The position numbers and the translations under genes are program-made. This document shows, one piece after another, positions 5,027 through 7,954 of a stretch of 7,954 bases of DNA (position 1 is the first letter of the stretch; the number at the start of each line of letters is the position of its first letter). The stretch covers positions 1 to 7,954 of the forward strand of contig CALCOR010000171.1 of the NCBI GenBank assembly GCA_937897085.1, in the 5' to 3' direction. The DNA comes from an uncultured euryarchaeote (lineage in GTDB: Archaea > Thermoplasmatota > Poseidoniia > Poseidoniales > Thalassarchaeaceae). The notes under the pieces are model-generated. The model was not told where the DNA came from and did not search any database. It saw nothing but the letters and a program-made list of their open reading frames with translations.

Positions 5027-6051
5027 GTTGCCACCCCCGACATCACCTGCTGGTAGAGGTTCGCCCAACGGGCACCGATGACCTCGGGTGTTTGGTCTGC
5101 GACCGCCGCTGGTGCTGCTATGCACATCTGCCGCCACCCCTGCTCATCGTCCAAGATAGCGGTGATGGCGTCCGCCCACACCCGCTCGTCCAACTGCGGA
5201 ACGATGCTGCCGCCTCCGCCGAGGATACCCTCGCACGCAGGTGACGCTAGCACAGGCAGCCCGCACGAGAGCGCCTCCATGGCGACCACCGGCATGCCCT
5301 CGAACTCAGATGGGATGAGCAGCAGTCCGGCTCCTCGGAGGAGTTCCGTCTTCTCCTCATCTGTCATCCAACCATGCGCATGAATGCCATCTTCAGGATC
5401 GCTGTCCCTCACCCAAGGGTGATTTGGTTCAAGGCTCAGATGCAGGTTCACCTGCCGCCCTTCAGCTCTCATCCTGAGAGTCGCGGAGATAGCCAGACGA
5501 TGTCCCTTGATCGGACTCGAGCGGGCGAGCAGCAGCAATTTCCCGGGGTCGCGGGAATCCGGGTCGACAGGGTCGAGCGGAGGGGCGGGGGAGCCGATGA
5601 CCGCACTATCGGGTGGTAGAGCGATGAGGTCGCGGTGAGCGGGAGTCAACGCGACCGGGGTGACCAACGGGTGGGCACACAAGTCGCGGAATCGCTTGCC
5701 ATTGAGCGACGAGCGGTCGATGAATCGGTGGAAGTCGCCCGAATGCACCTGCAGCACCACAGGAAGACCGGCGGCGAGAGAGAGCCGGACCACTCGGCGT
5801 TTACGCCACCAGGAGTAGCGGGTGGCGGTGTGAACGTGCACGAGGTCCGGTGGATCTTCTCCCAGGCGCCGCACCAACTCCCTCCGCCCTTTCCTCCATG
5901 CGAACCACTTGGATGGAGCTGATCCGTCCACGTGGGTGCCGATGACCTCGGTCGACCATCCGGGAGGAGGATTTGCCAGATGATGTTGAATCGTCGACTG
6001 CATGCCGCCGCGGCTGTCGACAGGTCCGACGTGCAGCACCGTGGGAGACAT
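5023..6051 (-). CDS. Glycosyltransferase, GT4-like (GT-B fold)
   Basis: A 342-residue cytosolic transferase using a nucleotide-sugar donor. The N-terminal half begins TVLHVGPVDSRGGMQS (4-19), with the Gly-rich turn typical of GT4, then PPDLVHVH (67-74) and GLPVVLQVHSGDF (95-107). The C-terminal half has KLLLLARSSPIKG (171-183), HGWMTDEEK (226-234) and the GT4 donor-site region IPSEFEGMPVVAMEALSCG (246-264), where E251 and E259 form the E-x7-E pair. The usual short C-terminal helices follow. ATG 6051 is chosen because the Rossmann strand starts there; the open frame extends to 6177 but runs into the divergent gene. CCTC at 6061-6064 gives a GAGG SD on this strand, nine bases away. It is the first gene of the minus-strand pair and overlaps the GT2 gene by four bases. 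Acceptor unknown. Confidence 0.93.
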   Translation of the reverse strand: MSPTVLHVGPVDSRGGMQSTIQHHLANPPPGWSTEVIGTHVDGSAPSKWFAWRKGRRELVRRLGEDPPDLVHVHTATRYSWWRKRRVVRLSLAAGLPVVLQVHSGDFHRFIDRSSLNGKRFRDLCAHPLVTPVALTPAHRDLIALPPDSAVIGSPAPPLDPVDPDSRDPGKLLLLARSSPIKGHRLAISATLRMRAEGRQVNLHLSLEPNHPWVRDSDPEDGIHAHGWMTDEEKTELLRGAGLLLIPSEFEGMPVVAMEALSCGLPVLASPACEGILGGGGSIVPQLDERVWADAITAILDDEQGWRQMCIAAPAAVADQTPEVIGARWANLYQQVMSGVAT

Positions 6052-6117
6052 GCAAGGGGTCCTCGACCAGTGGAGATGCCCGCCACAGGGATATAGGGAA
6101 CGCACGATGCAGCCGCT
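6052..6117. promoter_or_regulatory. Divergent promoter region with one shared TATA-like element
   Basis: This 66-bp gap separates the two glycosyltransferase arms. Its only TATA-like stretch is ATATAG at 6091-6096, flanked by GGG on both sides. It is centred 25 bases before GTG 6118, which fits a leaderless transcript for the plus-strand gene. Read on the minus strand as CTATAT, it lies 42 bases before ATG 6051, which fits a leader of about 15 bases carrying the GAGG SD. One element may therefore serve both directions. It is short and stands alone as evidence. Confidence 0.4.
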
Positions 6118-7221
6118 GTGCACCTGCTCTGGGTAACCGCTCGGCGGTTCGGCGAGGATCTTCCGCAGAGGACGCAACTCGAGGTGGCGCGGGCTCTGAT
6201 GGCACGCGGATGGCGCGTCACCTTCGTTGCTCCGGACAGCGAAATCGCTGCATCTGTGGTTGAGAAGGTGGGCGCGGGATTCGTCGGCGTGAACCGTTCG
6301 CGGACAGGTGGATTTGGTTGGTTGACATTCGGCCGTAGCCTCAAGCGCACTCTACCTGCAACCTTGGCTGCCGGTGACTTCGATGTGGCACTGGTCGGCT
6401 GGCAGGGCGTGGCTGGGAGCCGCAAGGCGCTGCGCGCGAGCGCTACTCCATGGCTGCTCGTCGACCGCGGCCCACCGGTATTCTCCAGCATCCTCGGCAG
6501 GCTACAGCGCTGGGAGTACAAGCGCGCATGGGGCCTGACCGCATCTTCATCTGGGTGCGTGATCAAGTCACAGGCTCTGGCCGATTGGGCGCGGGCGAAG
6601 ACGAACTGCCCCGATCCGATGACACTGATGCCTGCGGGTGTCGACCTCGAGCGCTTCCAAGTGGGAGAAGGAGGTGTCCCTTCGACCATCATCTACCACG
6701 GGCGGCTCGACTCCGAACGCAACATCTCGTTGCTGGTGGACATCGGCGATGAGTTGGTGGCGCTCGGAAATGAACTGAAAATGCACCTCATCGGCGCCGG
6801 AAACGCCTGGGATTCGCTAGCGAAGTCTGCACGCGACAGGGATTGGCTCATGCTCTCAGCGGCGGTCTCTCCCGAGGAGATCCCGGCGGTTCTAGCCACT
6901 GCAGACGTGGGCCTGTTCCCCCTCCCCGACTCTCCGCAATGGCGGGTCGCAAGCGCCCTGAAGATCCGCGAGTGGGCAGCCTGTGGACTTCCAGTGGTCG
7001 CCTCGGACATCGAATCACATCGCTCCCTCGGCGAGCGGGAATGGCTGCGATTGCTGCCGGCGGCCTCCCCTGCTGACGCCTGGGGTGAGGCTGTGCTGGC
7101 GGTGTTGGCCAAGCGTGCTGAACTGGGTGGTAAGGCGCGTCGTGACGCCGAGGCGGAGTTCAGTTGGGAGATGGCGACCGAGGCTCTGCATGAGCGCCTG
7201 CTGGAGTTGACAGGTGCTTGA
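6118..7221 (+). CDS. Glycosyltransferase, GT-B fold, GT4-like
   Basis: A 367-residue protein. The N-terminal domain starts with MHLLWVTARRFGED and then a helix and strand, ARALMARGWRVTFVAPD (24-40), the usual GT-B N-terminal layout. The C-terminal domain begins near STIIYHGRLDSERN (189-202), preceded by MPAGVDLERF (171-180), a linker common in GT4 enzymes. It continues with a strand (MHLIGAGNA, 222-230), ADVGLFPLPDS (262-272), and LKIREWAACGLPVVASD (281-297), where K282 and E285 take the place of the usual E-x7-E donor-binding Glu residues and GLPVVASD is the conserved loop. The start is GTG 6118. No SD lies at a normal distance, but the TATA-like box 25 bases upstream suggests a leaderless mRNA. 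It probably adds a sugar to the glycan moved by the flippase encoded next, one base-step downstream. Sugar identity unknown. Confidence 0.9.
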   Translation: MHLLWVTARRFGEDLPQRTQLEVARALMARGWRVTFVAPDSEIAASVVEKVGAGFVGVNRSRTGGFGWLTFGRSLKRTLPATLAAGDFDVALVGWQGVAGSRKALRASATPWLLVDRGPPVFSSILGRLQRWEYKRAWGLTASSSGCVIKSQALADWARAKTNCPDPMTLMPAGVDLERFQVGEGGVPSTIIYHGRLDSERNISLLVDIGDELVALGNELKMHLIGAGNAWDSLAKSARDRDWLMLSAAVSPEEIPAVLATADVGLFPLPDSPQWRVASALKIREWAACGLPVVASDIESHRSLGEREWLRLLPAASPADAWGEAVLAVLAKRAELGGKARRDAEAEFSWEMATEALHERLLELTGA

Positions 7222-7954
7222 ATGGCTCGCAGGAAGGTGATTCCGCAACGGGATACCCTGTGGCTGTCGGGTGCTGATGCGATCAACCTGCTGTTTGGAG
7301 TCATCATCCATGTTGTACTCACACGCGCGCTGTTGAGTGACGAATACGGGACCTTCATCCTCCTGCTCGACTTCTTCCATGTCTGTGTCATTCTAGTCGA
7401 CCTCGGGCTTCCCACGCTCATCGGGCGCGATGGCGAGAGGCTCGGCTCCAGACTGAACAGGGTCCTCACCAAAGTCAGCCGCATCCAGGCGAGTCTGCTG
7501 GTCGTTGGTTGCGTCGTGTTCGCATATGTCGGGTTCAATCTGTTCGGCGGTTGGATCGCGCCGGCCATCCTGCTCTCTCTCGGAGCAGGGATGCAGGTGT
7601 TAGCGTACGCCCACCGGGCCGCACTGCGCGCCCTCGGCGAGGCGCGATTGGAGGCGCTCGTGCGCATCATCGATCGCGGTGTCGTGGCGCTGCTCATGGT
7701 CGTCTGGGCGAACGACCTGTTCGAGTTCGCAGTGGTCACCTTGATCGGCCCGACATGCTCCTTCCTAGCGGCAGTGTCGATCTACTGGGTGAAGGTGGCA
7801 CCGCGGCTGGCCGATCCGGAGGAACCCATGCCTGAGACCGCAGAGATGGAGATGGGCGACATGGTTCGGGCAGGACTGCCATTCCTGCTAGCATCGGCGG
7901 CGTTGGTGGTCAACGTGCGTGTCGAGAAGCTGCTGCTCGGTCTGATGGCCACTC
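7222..7954 (+). CDS. Wzx-like polysaccharide flippase / oligosaccharide transporter, 5' part (runs off window)
   Basis: The frame is open from ATG 7222 to the end of the window, giving 244 residues. AGGTG at 7212-7216 precedes it by five bases, and the ATG directly follows the TGA of the glycosyltransferase. Hydrophobic stretches lie at about 17-36, 44-66, 90-109, 111-130, 153-170, 171-191 and 217-235. The opening pattern, a first helix followed by RALLSDEYGTFILLLDF (35-51), is typical of the polysaccharide exporter (Wzx/MATE-like) superfamily. So is the later LPFLLASAALVVNVRVEKLLLG (219-240), where a basic/acidic pair follows the helix. About 12-14 helices are expected in a complete protein, so roughly half is missing. 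It would flip a lipid-linked glycan built by the neighbouring transferases to the cell surface. Confidence 0.88.
   Translation, partial: MARRKVIPQRDTLWLSGADAINLLFGVIIHVVLTRALLSDEYGTFILLLDFFHVCVILVDLGLPTLIGRDGERLGSRLNRVLTKVSRIQASLLVVGCVVFAYVGFNLFGGWIAPAILLSLGAGMQVLAYAHRAALRALGEARLEALVRIIDRGVVALLMVVWANDLFEFAVVTLIGPTCSFLAAVSIYWVKVAPRLADPEEPMPETAEMEMGDMVRAGLPFLLASAALVVNVRVEKLLLGLMAT

Noticed and set aside
5027..5137. Longer ATG start for the GT2 transferase.
   Set aside because: The added residues are out-of-frame sequence of the GT4 gene; GTG 5026 with the GTGA overlap fits better.
5646..7739. Two long minus-strand open frames (348 codons each) that abut in the same frame, separated by a single TAG at 6693-6695.
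   Set aside because: They lie antisense to the GT-B transferase and flippase genes and also overlap the minus-strand GT4 gene in another frame. Their products are Ser/Arg/Pro-rich with no motifs. They are shadows of GC-rich codon use, so the TAG is not evidence for recoding.

Overview
The window looks archaeal. It carries a type II methionine aminopeptidase with the archaeal/eukaryotic insert, an archaeal type IV pilin with a class III signal peptide, and short AT-rich TATA-like elements placed so that some transcripts would be leaderless. Genes are GC-rich and the main intergenic region is AT-rich. Starts at TTG and GTG and ATGA or GTGA stop/start overlaps are common. A marine Thermoplasmatota lineage (Poseidoniia/Marine Group II-like) is my best guess. 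It rests on general resemblance and was not checked by any search.

Layout. (1) 1-2622, plus strand, a tight run of five genes: the 3' end of a Pro/Gly/Met-repeat protein; a small three-helix membrane protein; a 95-aa Cys-containing protein starting at TTG; a short Sua5/TsaC-type threonylcarbamoyl-AMP synthase; and type II methionine aminopeptidase. The last two are housekeeping enzymes of tRNA t6A modification and N-terminal Met removal. (2) 2623-3157, a 535-bp AT-rich spacer holding a palindrome/oligo-T element, a weak candidate small minus-strand gene with its own TATA-like box, and the pilin promoter. (3) 3158-3742, a single pilin gene followed by a very strong hairpin terminator. (4) 3764-6051, minus strand, two overlapping glycosyltransferase genes (GT4-type first, then a membrane GT2). 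They converge on the pilin. (5) 6118-7954, plus strand and divergent from (4): a third glycosyltransferase (GT-B/GT4-like), then a Wzx-like polysaccharide flippase that runs off the window.

Regions 4 and 5 form the edge of a surface-glycan locus. Lipid-linked or membrane-bound glycan would be built by the three transferases and exported by the flippase. A 66-bp divergent promoter region with one TATA-like element may drive both arms. The pilin lies next to this locus, but its sequence has no N-X-S/T sequon, so the neighbourhood alone does not show that the glycan decorates the pilin. No clearly novel system is visible. The items most worth a second look are the 95-aa TTG-start protein, the leaderless/divergent promoter layout, the bacterial-style terminator and the candidate small gene in the spacer.
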